Shown: one piece after another, positions 1-6,594 of the stretch
Layout of the letters: every line of letters starts with the position of its first letter
Numbering within the stretch: the first letter of the stretch is position 1
The notes under the pieces: model-generated
Databases searched by the model: none
Told to the model about the DNA's origin: nothing
What the model saw: the letters and a program-made list of their open reading frames with translations, nothing else
NCBI GenBank assembly: GCA_018222695.1
Contig: JAAEZV010000092.1
Coordinates: forward strand, 1 to 6,594
Direction of reading: 5' to 3'
From: Gammaproteobacteria bacterium
GTDB lineage: Bacteria > Pseudomonadota > Gammaproteobacteria > Pseudomonadales > Halieaceae
DNA: 6,594 nucleotides
Made by a program: the position numbers and the translations under genes

Positions 1-367
1 TTTCGGCATCACTCAGGGGGTATGCGGAGGTCACATGGACCGCCACGGTGCTCTCTACCGCCTGCTTGAGCTGATCAAACAGCATTGCCACCTCAGGCAG
101 CAGTGACAGGCGGCCATTATCAGCCATGATAGGCAGCGGGTTTACCACTGCTGGTGGCGCGGCTTCCCCTGCCAAACTAGAAAGCGTTGATGCGCGTTGC
201 GCAGCCGTTTGGTTAGGGTCCCGCATGGCGGCTGCGACTTTCGGCTCGGCGGTGATCGCCGCCAGCTCCGTCAACGCTGTTTGCCATGCGGCCAAATCAC
301 CTGCCGCTCGGGCATGCTCAAAGGCTGCGCGCGCATAAGGCCTGGCAAGCGTTGTCGGCTCAATCAT
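1..367 (-). CDS. atpH: ATP synthase F1 delta subunit, 3' end beyond window (partial)
   Basis: This is the delta subunit (OSCP homologue), which ties the F1 head to the b-subunit peripheral stalk. Translating back from an ATG at 367 gives an open frame to the window edge: 122 codons of a protein usually near 178 residues. The visible part starts MIEPTTLARPYARAAFEHA, matching the family N-terminus (E. coli has ARPYAKAAFDFA). It continues through MADNGRLSLLPEV (E. coli MAENGRLNALPDV) to a VHVTSAYPLSD segment like the family's V-x-V-x-SA-x-x-LS. The C-terminal domain that contacts the b subunit is outside. The start lies 3 nt after the atpF stop. A GGAG Shine-Dalgarno (377-380) sits inside the end of atpF, so the two are probably translationally coupled. 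No frameshift is seen in the visible part. Confidence 0.93.
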   Translation of the reverse strand, partial: MIEPTTLARPYARAAFEHARAAGDLAAWQTALTELAAITAEPKVAAAMRDPNQTAAQRASTLSSLAGEAAPPAVVNPLPIMADNGRLSLLPEVAMLFDQLKQAVESTVAVHVTSAYPLSDAE

Positions 368-370
368 CGA

Positions 371-841
371 TCAGGACTCCGCCGCCAGCGACTTGAGTAG
401 ATCTGCGTGCTTGTCAGCGTCGATCTCTGCAGCAAGAATTTTTTCCGCTCCAGCCAGCGCCAGCGCGCTGACCTGCGTCATCAGCTGCTCTTGCGCGCGG
501 GCACGTTCCTGCTCGATCTCAGCGGCGGCTGCCGCTTTGACCCGCTGTGCCTCGGCGCTAGCGGCTTCCTTGGCCTCTTCGACCACCGCCTGGGCGCGCT
601 TGTTTGCGGCCTCAATGATCCCGGCCGCCTCGCGTTTGGCGTCAGCCAGCTGCTCGCCGGCCTGCTGCTTCGCGACCTCAAGGTCATGCCCGGCACGATC
701 GGCGGCGGCAAGGCCGTCCGCGATCTTGTCTTGCCGCTCTGCCATGGCGCCAGCGATCGGGGGCCACACGTAACGCATACAGAAAGCCACAAATGCCACA
801 AAGGCAATTAGCTGTCCTATCAGGGTGAGATTAATGTTCAC
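371..841 (-). CDS. atpF: ATP synthase Fo subunit b (peripheral stalk)
   Basis: Subunit b is the membrane-anchored peripheral stalk that keeps F1 from turning with the rotor. The protein is 156 residues, the same length as E. coli b, and collinear with it. It begins [14 protein letters not shown] and has one membrane helix at about residues 5-25, ending in CMRYVWPP (E. coli CMKYVWPP). The [15 protein letters not shown] segment opens a long, charged, alanine-rich region, about 30-135, typical of the right-handed coiled-coil dimer. The conserved [10 protein letters not shown] (E. coli LAVAGAEKII) lies near the C-terminus, where b meets delta. The start is GTG at 841-839. It is fixed by a GGGAG Shine-Dalgarno 6 nt upstream and by N-terminal agreement with the family. 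A 57-nt gap separates it from atpE, and atpH follows after 3 nt. Confidence 0.97.
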   Translation of the reverse strand: MNINLTLIGQLIAFVAFVAFCMRYVWPPIAGAMAERQDKIADGLAAADRAGHDLEVAKQQAGEQLADAKREAAGIIEAANKRAQAVVEEAKEAASAEAQRVKAAAAAEIEQERARAQEQLMTQVSALALAGAEKILAAEIDADKHADLLKSLAAES

Positions 842-847
842 TCGTTA

Positions 848-852
848 CTCCC
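848..852 (-). promoter_or_regulatory. Shine-Dalgarno of atpF (fixes GTG start)
   Basis: The minus strand reads GGGAG, 6 nt before the GTG at 841-839. It supports the GTG start, since no ATG lies nearby in frame. It is part of a 10-nt string, CACGGGAGTA (846-855), that recurs upstream of atpB (2056-2065). Confidence 0.7.
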
Positions 853-865
853 GTGGTGCGATGGA

Positions 866-877
866 TGGGCGCGCCCA
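866..877. repeat. 12-bp perfect palindrome in the atpE-atpF gap
   Basis: TGGGCGCGCCCA is a perfect palindrome in the 57-nt spacer between atpE and atpF. In RNA it could fold as a 4-bp TGGG/CCCA stem with a CGCG loop, or allow duplex pairing. It is too weak, and lacks the T-run, for an intrinsic terminator. It could act as a small mRNA stability or processing element between the c-ring gene and the b gene, which are needed in very different amounts. That role is inference. The string is GC-rich, so chance is also possible. Confidence 0.4.
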
Positions 878-898
878 CCTTCGCTATCAATGTGGCTT

Positions 899-1135
<237 letters not shown>

Positions 1136-1159
1136 CTAAAGGTAACTGTTAATCAAAAA

Positions 1160-2068
<909 letters not shown>

Positions 2069-2070
2069 TT

Positions 2071-2090
2071 ACAGGCCGCTAGTTTCCTGT
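2071..2090 (-). other. Small inverted repeat in the atpI-atpB gap
   Basis: The plus strand has ACAGG (2071-2075) and CCTGT (2086-2090), a 5-bp perfect stem around a 10-nt loop. It starts a few bases after the atpI stop and ends ahead of the atpB ribosome binding site. There is no T-run, so it is not an intrinsic terminator. It may be a weak mRNA hairpin marking the atpI/atpB boundary, but a 5-bp stem could arise by chance. Confidence 0.25.
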
Positions 2091-2095
2091 GCGCC

Positions 2096-2494
2096 TCATT
2101 CCGGGCGCATCGTGTTATGCCTTCGCTGATGCCACACCACCACTACTGGGGGCAAAACCAGCGCCAACGCGCTGCCAGCCAATACGCTCAGGGGCCCACT
2201 GTCAGGCCGCAGCACAAACAGCACGGCAAACCCTGCCGCCGCCAAGCTGTAGCGGGCAAGGCCCAGCCATATCGGGCTGATCACTGATCGTCCCGAGGTG
2301 AGGCTTGTCGCCACCCAAACGCTGGGCAACAACACAACGGCTGCACCCAACAACATGTCTAGAGAAGTATTAAAGCCCCGGAAAACTCCGGCGACCAACG
2401 CCACTCCGACCAGGAATATCGCTGTAGTGACCACCGCGCTCAAAAGGCGCTTTCTGGTGGTCGCGAAGGGTGCGGAAGCAACGTGTCTGGCCAA
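2096..2494 (-). CDS. atpI: ATP synthase assembly protein AtpI (Fo protein I)
   Basis: AtpI is a small membrane protein not present in the final enzyme. In studied bacteria it aids c-ring assembly or Fo stability. This protein has 132 residues and four hydrophobic segments at about 18-38, 45-64, 75-95 and 101-121. A basic N-terminus (TTRKR) precedes them and a basic tail (HQRRH) follows. The second segment holds the GAAVVLLPSVW stretch, comparable to the family's G-G-x-x-x-x-LP region, and the third has GLARYSLAAAGFAVLF. Sequence conservation in this family is low, so the call rests on size, topology and position directly before atpB. The frame opens with TTG at 2494-2492. AAGGGGGG (2506-2513) lies 11 nt upstream, and no better start exists before Met47. 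It is the first gene of the atp operon. Confidence 0.88.
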   Translation of the reverse strand: MARHVASAPFATTRKRLLSAVVTTAIFLVGVALVAGVFRGFNTSLDMLLGAAVVLLPSVWVATSLTSGRSVISPIWLGLARYSLAAAGFAVLFVLRPDSGPLSVLAGSALALVLPPVVVVWHQRRHNTMRPE

Positions 2495-2505
2495 GGTAAA
2501 CCCAG

Positions 2506-2513
2506 CCCCCCTT
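2506..2513 (-). promoter_or_regulatory. Possible Shine-Dalgarno of atpI (TTG start)
   Basis: The minus strand reads AAGGGGGG, 11 nt before the TTG start. It can pair with the 16S anti-Shine-Dalgarno if one G-U pair is allowed. The spacing is long and the start codon is the weakest common one, which together suggest low translation. That would suit a non-stoichiometric assembly factor. Confidence 0.4.
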
Positions 2514-2526
2514 ACATGCGGTGGGG

Positions 2527-2555
2527 AGTGTAGTGGAAAGGCCTAAACCCTTCAA
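2527..2555 (-). promoter_or_regulatory. Predicted sigma70-type promoter of the atp operon
   Basis: On the minus strand a -35-like TTGAAG (2555-2550) and a -10-like TACACT (2532-2527) are separated by exactly 17 nt. Each matches the consensus at 4 of 6 positions. The start of transcription would fall near 2520, giving a leader of about 25 nt before the atpI TTG. It lies in the only gap longer than 60 nt in the window, between the parB stop and atpI, where an atp promoter is expected. Read-through from parB is also possible, as I see no intrinsic terminator. Confidence 0.45.
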
Positions 2556-2565
2556 TACATGGGAA

Positions 2566-3450
2566 TTAGCGGATTTTACCGAGGACGCCGTCCAGCTCTT
2601 CGAGGCTCGTGTAGTGAATCTCAAGACGGCCCTTGCCATTTTGCTGGTGCTGGATTCTGACTTTGGCGCCAAGCCGGCCGCTCAGATCCGTCTCTAGCCG
2701 GCTGATATTGGGGTCAACCGGCGCATCTGGTGTTGCTTTCGTGCCCCAGCCGCGCACTAACACTTCTGTCTGTCTAACCGAAAGCTGGCGCTTGCTGACA
2801 TTGCGCGCTGCACGGACCTGATCGCCGCCACTTAACGCGAGTAAGACCTTGGCGTGTCCGGCGTCCAGCTCGCCTCGCTCCAGCATGCCCAGTACCTCGC
2901 TCTCCAGATTCAGTAATCGCAGCAGGTTGGCCACTGCAGAGCGGGATCGGCCCACGGCCTCTGCGACCTGCTCCTGGCTCAAGCCAAACTCATCTTGAAG
3001 CCGCTTCAAGCCCAGGCCCTCTTCTACCGGATTAAGATCCTCTCGCTGGATGTTTTCGATCAGGCCGATAGCGATAGCCGCCTCGTCAGACACATCCTTA
3101 ATGACAACCGGGACGTGATCCAGCCCCGCCATCTGGGCGGCACGCCAGCGGCGCTCGCCCGAGAGGATTTCATAGCGACCGTCTGCCAGCGGCCTCGCCA
3201 CGACTGGTTGCAGGACACCCTGCGCCTTAATGCTGCTCGCCAGCGTTTGCAGCGCCTCCTCGTCAAACTCGCGACGGGGCTGGTAAGCGCCTCTTTGCAG
3301 CCGCTCGATCGGTAGCTCCGCTGCCGGTGTCAGCGCGCGCTGCTCAGCGGCCGGCGCTTGTGCGCCCTGTGTGTCGTCCTGTCCTTTCGCCAGCAACCCG
3401 GTGCCCAGCAGCGCCTCGAGACCCCGATTCAGCTTTCGCTTTTGCGCCAT
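2566..3450 (-). CDS. parB: Chromosome partitioning protein ParB (CTP-dependent parS-binding clamp)
   Basis: ParB loads at parS sites near the origin, spreads as a CTP-gated clamp, and stimulates the ATPase ParA. It has 294 residues, the usual length. A basic N-terminal segment, KRKLNRGLEALLG (4-16), matches the ParA-activating RG-L-x-ALL motif. The N-terminal CTP-binding domain follows, with QPR (57-59), GVLQP (78-82) and GERRWRA (98-104). ENIQREDLNPVEE (132-144) comes next, then a helix-turn-helix around 157-180 (LSQEQVAEAVGRSRSAVANLL) that reads parS. The dimerisation domain is at the C-terminus (about 247-294), after a short linker. The start ATG overlaps the parA stop as TGATG. AAGGA (3460-3464) lies 9 nt upstream inside parA, so translation is coupled. 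It is complete with no missing motif. Confidence 0.97.
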   Translation of the reverse strand: MAQKRKLNRGLEALLGTGLLAKGQDDTQGAQAPAAEQRALTPAAELPIERLQRGAYQPRREFDEEALQTLASSIKAQGVLQPVVARPLADGRYEILSGERRWRAAQMAGLDHVPVVIKDVSDEAAIAIGLIENIQREDLNPVEEGLGLKRLQDEFGLSQEQVAEAVGRSRSAVANLLRLLNLESEVLGMLERGELDAGHAKVLLALSGGDQVRAARNVSKRQLSVRQTEVLVRGWGTKATPDAPVDPNISRLETDLSGRLGAKVRIQHQQNGKGRLEIHYTSLEELDGVLGKIR

Positions 3451-4229
3451 CAGCTGTGTTCCTTATTTTGTTCTTGTCTGCGCATAAACTCGCCCGCCAG
3501 TGCCATATACGCGGTCGATCCGCGAGAAAGTCGATCATAGACAATACCGGGAACGCCATGGCTTGGTGCTTCTGCAAGGCGGACGTTTCTCGGGATCACC
3601 GTCCGATACACAAGGCCCTCAAAATGCTGATGGAGTTGCTCGGAGACTTCGTTGGTCAGCGCATTCCGAGGGTCATAGAGGGTCCGCAGGATGCCCTCTA
3701 TCTTCAGCGCCGGGTTAACCGTTTGGGAGACGGTATTAATCGTTTCCATCAGGGCGGACAGTCCTTCAAGCGCAAAATACTCGCACTGCATGGTAATCAG
3801 CACGGTGTCCGCCGCCACGAGCGCGTTGAGTGTCAGCATATTGAGAGAAGGAGGGCAGTCGATAATCACAAAATCGTACAAAGATTTGCCGGCCTGCAGG
3901 GCTGCCTTCAGCCGCTGCTCACGATCTTCTAGCGACAACAGGGCGACCTCGGCGGCCGTCAAATCCCCATCCGCTGGCACGCAATCCATCCCCAGGCTCT
4001 CCAGCGGCGTTGCCACCTCAGAGAGTGGCTGCTGATCCACGAGAAGCTCAAAAGCGGTCGCGGCCAGATCGCCCTTTTGTAAACCCACCGAGACGGTGGC
4101 ATTGCCTTGAGGATCGAGATCAATCAGCAGCACGCGCTTCTCCATCGCAGCGAGCGCTGCGGAGAGGTTGACGCTGGTGGTGGTTTTACCCACACCGCCT
4201 TTTTGGTTTGCTACCGCTATGACCTTCAC
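3450..4229 (-). CDS. parA: Chromosome partitioning ATPase ParA (Soj family)
   Basis: ParA is a deviant-Walker ATPase that binds nucleoid DNA as an ATP dimer and is released by ParB, moving origins apart. It has 259 residues. The deviant P-loop KGGVGKTTT is at 10-18, with signature Lys10 and Lys15. The Walker A' motif LLIDLDPQGN is at 34-43 and Walker B VIIDCPPS at 121-128. The family blocks QCEYFALEGL (148-157), LYDPRNALTNEV (184-195) and VIPRNVRLAEAPSHG (211-225) are present. One oddity is ITMQCEY at 145-151, where close homologues usually read IPMQ or IPVQ. The short N-terminus without a helix-turn-helix marks the chromosomal type. The start is GTG at 4229-4227, with AAGGTG 5 nt upstream inside the end of rsmG. 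It lies 4 nt after rsmG and overlaps parB by 1 nt. Confidence 0.98.
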   Translation of the reverse strand: MKVIAVANQKGGVGKTTTSVNLSAALAAMEKRVLLIDLDPQGNATVSVGLQKGDLAATAFELLVDQQPLSEVATPLESLGMDCVPADGDLTAAEVALLSLEDREQRLKAALQAGKSLYDFVIIDCPPSLNMLTLNALVAADTVLITMQCEYFALEGLSALMETINTVSQTVNPALKIEGILRTLYDPRNALTNEVSEQLHQHFEGLVYRTVIPRNVRLAEAPSHGVPGIVYDRLSRGSTAYMALAGEFMRRQEQNKEHS

Positions 4230-4233
4230 GATT

Positions 4234-4869
4234 TCACCTTTTGGTCCGCTGAATAGACAGCAGTTGGAATGGCCAGTCCCGCCCGGGCACCGCGACGTCT
4301 TGCTGCGCTACCAACTCAAAGCCAGGCGGCAAAGCGCCCGCCTCTTCAGCGGCTGATTCTGTTTTCATAGCAAACAGCATGCCGCTGTCGTGCAATATAT
4401 GCTCTATTCGTTCGATGGTGGTGGCCAAATCAGCAAATGCTCGTGTAATCACCGTATCAAGGCGCTGAGCGGGCTGCCATTTCTCCACCCTGGTTGTCTC
4501 TACCTCGATGTTAGATAAACCCAGCACCCTTTTCACCTCCAGCAAAAAGCGCGTTTTCTTGCCATTGCTATCTAACAGCACAAACGTTTTTCCCGGCTCA
4601 GTAATGGCAAGCGGCACGCCAGGTAATCCTGCGCCAGTGCCGATGTCGGCACATGTCTTTCCACCGACGTAGGGAGTCACCGCGAGGCTCTCCACGATAT
4701 GCCGAGAGAACAGCTCGGGGCGGTGGCGCACCCCTGTGAGATTAAAAGCGCGATTCCACTTTTCCATCAGATCGACATAGCCAATCAACTGGCTGATCTG
4801 CGTGTCGGACAAGCTAATGCCAATCTGCTGGGCAGCGTCGTAAAGTAGCGCTGACTCGGATTCAGCCAT
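4234..4869 (-). CDS. rsmG: 16S rRNA (guanine527-N7)-methyltransferase RsmG (GidB)
   Basis: RsmG uses S-adenosylmethionine to methylate N7 of G527 in the 530 loop of 16S rRNA. Loss of the enzyme is known to give low-level streptomycin resistance. From the ATG at 4869 it has 211 residues (E. coli 207). Motifs in that numbering are [11 protein letters not shown] (38-48), SRHIVESLA (55-63), the SAM-binding glycine loop [11 protein letters not shown] (74-84), [12 protein letters not shown] (98-109) and TRAFADL (142-148). AMK (167-169) is the C-terminal block. The frame also has an in-frame GTG at 4887 adding MCAPRR, and neither start has a good Shine-Dalgarno. I prefer the ATG because the overlap with the mnmG stop is only 8 nt and the family N-terminus is short. 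Initiation probably depends on coupling to mnmG. Confidence 0.95.
   Translation of the reverse strand: MAESESALLYDAAQQIGISLSDTQISQLIGYVDLMEKWNRAFNLTGVRHRPELFSRHIVESLAVTPYVGGKTCADIGTGAGLPGVPLAITEPGKTFVLLDSNGKKTRFLLEVKRVLGLSNIEVETTRVEKWQPAQRLDTVITRAFADLATTIERIEHILHDSGMLFAMKTESAAEEAGALPPGFELVAQQDVAVPGRDWPFQLLSIQRTKR
4235..4240 (-). promoter_or_regulatory. Shine-Dalgarno of parA (fixes GTG start)
   Basis: The minus strand reads AAGGTG, ending 5 nt before the parA GTG. It overlaps the last codon and stop of rsmG, so ribosomes finishing rsmG stand on the parA initiation site. It supports the GTG start, which also gives the family-typical MKVIAVANQKGG N-terminus. Confidence 0.65.
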
Positions 4870-6594
4870 GCGCCGTGGCGCGCACACTGTCGCTGAGCTC
4901 TCGCTTTTTAAGATGCACCAAAAGTAATGATAGGGCTGCTGGCGTTACACCCGGTATACGTCCGGCCCTTGCGAGGTTTGCCGGTCTCATCTCATTAAGC
5001 TTCTGGCGAATTTCATTGGACAGGCCTTCGACCTGATCGAAATTCACATCGCCCGGAATTGGCATAGATTCATGTCGCTGCAAGCGGTCTACATCCTGCT
5101 GCTGGCGATCGATATAACCTGCATACTTGAGTTGAATCATCACTTGCTCAGCGACTGCCTCTGACACGTCATTCTCTGGGGGAGAGATTTCTCTGATGTC
5201 CGCGTAAGTCAGCTCGGGACGCTTTAGTAACTCTGCCAGCGAATACTCTCTAGAAAGAGGTTTAGTTAGAGATGAAGAGAGGACCGCCGCCTCATCGCTA
5301 CCGGCCTGGACGTAGGTGCGCTCCAACCGGTCACGCTCACGAGTAATGGACTCACGCTTATCATTGAAATGGGACCACTGCTCATCACCCACCAACTGAA
5401 GCGAGCGACCTAGTTCCGTCAACCTCAGATCGGCATTGTCTTCCCGCAACTGCAGGCGATATTCGGCACGGGACGTAAACATGCGGTAAGGCTCTGTCGT
5501 GCCCAAGGTCACCAGATCATCAACCAGCACGCCAATATAGGCTTCATCCCGGCGAGGCACCCAGGGTGACAGCTCCTTCACTTTTCGCCCGGCATTGAGG
5601 CCTGCAAGTAACCCCTGGGCAGCCGCCTCCTCGTAACCAGTAGTGCCATTAATTTGACCTGCGAAATACAGCCCTTCGATCGCTTTGGTTTCAAGGCTGT
5701 GATGCAAGTCACGGGGATCGAAGAAGTCATACTCGATGGCATAACCGGGTCGCGTGATTGCCGCGTTTTCCAAGCCCTTAATCGACCGAACCAACTGTAG
5801 CTGCACGTCGAATGGTAGAGATGTCGATATGCCATTGGGGTAGAGCTCGATGGACGTCAGCCCTTCAGGCTCGATAAAAATCTGATGCGAGTCTTTGTCG
5901 GCAAACCGGTGAATTTTATCTTCGATGCTCGGACAGTAGCGCGGACCGACCCCCTCAATAGTCCCGCTGAAAAGCGGTGAGCGATCAAGCCCCTCTCGGA
6001 TAATGTCGTGAGTCTGGTTATTGGTCTTCGTGACCCAACAACACCGCTGCTCCGGATGCTGGTCCCGGCTGCCCAGCAAGGACATGACGGGCCTGGGTTC
6101 ATCTCCCCATTGTTCAGCCATCGCAGCGAAATCTACTGATCTGGCATCCAATCGGGGAGGTGTACCGGTTTTCAGTCGCCCCACCCTTGGGCACAGCTCG
6201 CGCAGGCGATCTGCCAATCCAATTGCAGCTTGGTCTCCCATCCGCCCGCCAGACCGGTTCTCTTCACCAACATGCATTTTTCCGTGCAGGAATGTCCCTG
6301 CTGTCAGCACTACCGCTGCAGCGCGAAAGACAATACCGGTGCGAGTCACCACACCCGAAACGGCGCCAGCCGTTAGCTCAATATCCTCCACGGCGTCCTG
6401 AAACAGATCGACGCCCTCGGTCTGCTCCAACACCGATCGAATAGCCTGACGGTACAACACCCGATCAGCTTGCACGCGCGTGGCCCGGACAGCTGGGCCC
6501 TTCCGGGAGTTGAGCACCCTGAACTGAATACCCGCTTGATCTGTCGCGCGCGCCATCACGCCACCCAGCGCATCAATCTCTCTGACCAGATGAC
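4862..6594 (-). CDS. mnmG: tRNA U34 carboxymethylaminomethyl synthase subunit MnmG (GidA), N-terminus beyond window (partial)
   Basis: MnmG is the FAD-dependent partner of MnmE. The complex installs the (carboxymethyl)aminomethyl group on C5 of the wobble uridine of certain tRNAs. The frame is open to the right edge: 576 residues are visible, beginning [11 protein letters not shown], which aligns at E. coli residue 58. About 57 residues with the FAD GxGxxG loop and the first conserved cysteine (E. coli Cys47) are therefore outside. Visible motifs, numbered in this fragment, are KGPAVRATR (31-39), [13 protein letters not shown] (139-151) and YCPSIEDK (219-226). The Cys in the last is catalytic Cys277 of E. 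coli. [14 protein letters not shown] (283-296) and [13 protein letters not shown] (311-323) follow. The C-terminal helical domain binding MnmE and tRNA, with [10 protein letters not shown] and [11 protein letters not shown], is complete. Its stop overlaps rsmG by 8 nt. Confidence 0.98.
   Translation of the reverse strand, partial: HLVREIDALGGVMARATDQAGIQFRVLNSRKGPAVRATRVQADRVLYRQAIRSVLEQTEGVDLFQDAVEDIELTAGAVSGVVTRTGIVFRAAAVVLTAGTFLHGKMHVGEENRSGGRMGDQAAIGLADRLRELCPRVGRLKTGTPPRLDARSVDFAAMAEQWGDEPRPVMSLLGSRDQHPEQRCCWVTKTNNQTHDIIREGLDRSPLFSGTIEGVGPRYCPSIEDKIHRFADKDSHQIFIEPEGLTSIELYPNGISTSLPFDVQLQLVRSIKGLENAAITRPGYAIEYDFFDPRDLHHSLETKAIEGLYFAGQINGTTGYEEAAAQGLLAGLNAGRKVKELSPWVPRRDEAYIGVLVDDLVTLGTTEPYRMFTSRAEYRLQLREDNADLRLTELGRSLQLVGDEQWSHFNDKRESITRERDRLERTYVQAGSDEAAVLSSSLTKPLSREYSLAELLKRPELTYADIREISPPENDVSEAVAEQVMIQLKYAGYIDRQQQDVDRLQRHESMPIPGDVNFDQVEGLSNEIRQKLNEMRPANLARAGRIPGVTPAALSLLLVHLKKRELSDSVRATAHG

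Larger units (their letters stand above)
2497..2561 (-). repeat. Imperfect direct repeat flanking the atp promoter
   Basis: On the plus strand TAAACCC (2497-2503) and TACATG (2513-2518) recur as TAAACCC (2544-2550) and TACATG (2556-2561). The inner spacers are 9 and 5 nt. The distal copy overlaps the predicted -35 box and the proximal copy overlaps the atpI leader and ribosome binding site. It could be a pair of regulator half-sites or a chance duplication; the unequal spacers argue for caution. Confidence 0.3.

Noticed and set aside
407..811. Plus-strand open frames of 134 and 126 codons opposite atpF
   Set aside because: These are shadow frames. The Ser/Ala/Cys-rich translation is the reverse complement of the alanine- and glutamate-rich coiled coil of subunit b.
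2538..2550. Palindrome-like AGGCCT core with flanking A/T in the atp promoter spacer
   Set aside because: Perfect symmetry covers only 6 bp and breaks at the next base, so it is not supported as an operator.
2495..2580. Possible terminator after parB: GGTAAA (2575-2580, minus strand) against TTTACC (2495-2500)
   Set aside because: The 6-nt arms are separated by more than 70 nt, with no T-run, and one arm lies inside parB and the other in the atpI leader. It does not resemble an intrinsic terminator.
3327..3932. Plus-strand open frame of 201 codons opposite the parA/parB junction
   Set aside because: It lies fully antisense to two well-recognised genes, shows no known domain, and its composition (many Arg, His, Cys) is that of a shadow frame in GC-rich coding DNA.
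6021..6401. Plus-strand open frame of 126 codons opposite mnmG
   Set aside because: It is antisense to conserved MnmG motifs (GTPPR, GRMGD) and has no similarity I recognise.

Overview
This window is a stretch of conserved bacterial core genome. Every gene reads on the minus strand (right to left) and the stretch is almost free of non-coding DNA. The order mnmG - rsmG - parA - parB - atpI - atpB - atpE - atpF - atpH is the classical origin-proximal arrangement of many Gammaproteobacteria, for example Pseudomonas. The proteins also resemble gammaproteobacterial homologues: the b subunit is 156 residues like that of E. coli, and the a and c subunits carry the standard proton-type motifs. I infer a free-living, probably marine, moderately GC-rich gammaproteobacterium. 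A Cellvibrionales/Halieaceae-like lineage is a guess from overall protein flavour, not something proved here.

Right part (6594 to 2566): four tightly packed genes that look like one translationally coupled unit. mnmG (tRNA wobble-uridine modification) enters from beyond the right edge without its first roughly 57 codons. rsmG (16S rRNA G527 N7-methyltransferase) overlaps the mnmG stop. parA starts 4 nt after rsmG. parB overlaps parA by one nucleotide (TGATG). MnmG and RsmG act on the translation apparatus; ParA and ParB form the chromosome partitioning system.

Left part (2494 to 1): the start of the F1Fo ATP synthase operon, atpI - atpB - atpE - atpF - atpH, with atpH cut by the left edge. 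A plausible sigma70-type promoter lies in the 71-nt gap between parB and atpI. The genes encode the Fo assembly factor, the proton channel (a), the rotor ring (c), the peripheral stalk (b) and the delta connector.

The longest stretch without a gene is 71 nt. I see no RNA gene, mobile element, CRISPR array, phage gene or unknown gene cassette. Three of the eight visible starts are non-ATG (atpF GTG, atpI TTG, parA GTG). No CACGTG core of a parS site was found by eye, so the ParB-binding sites probably lie outside the window. I found no evidence of a previously undescribed system; the findings below are small regulatory or residue-level points.
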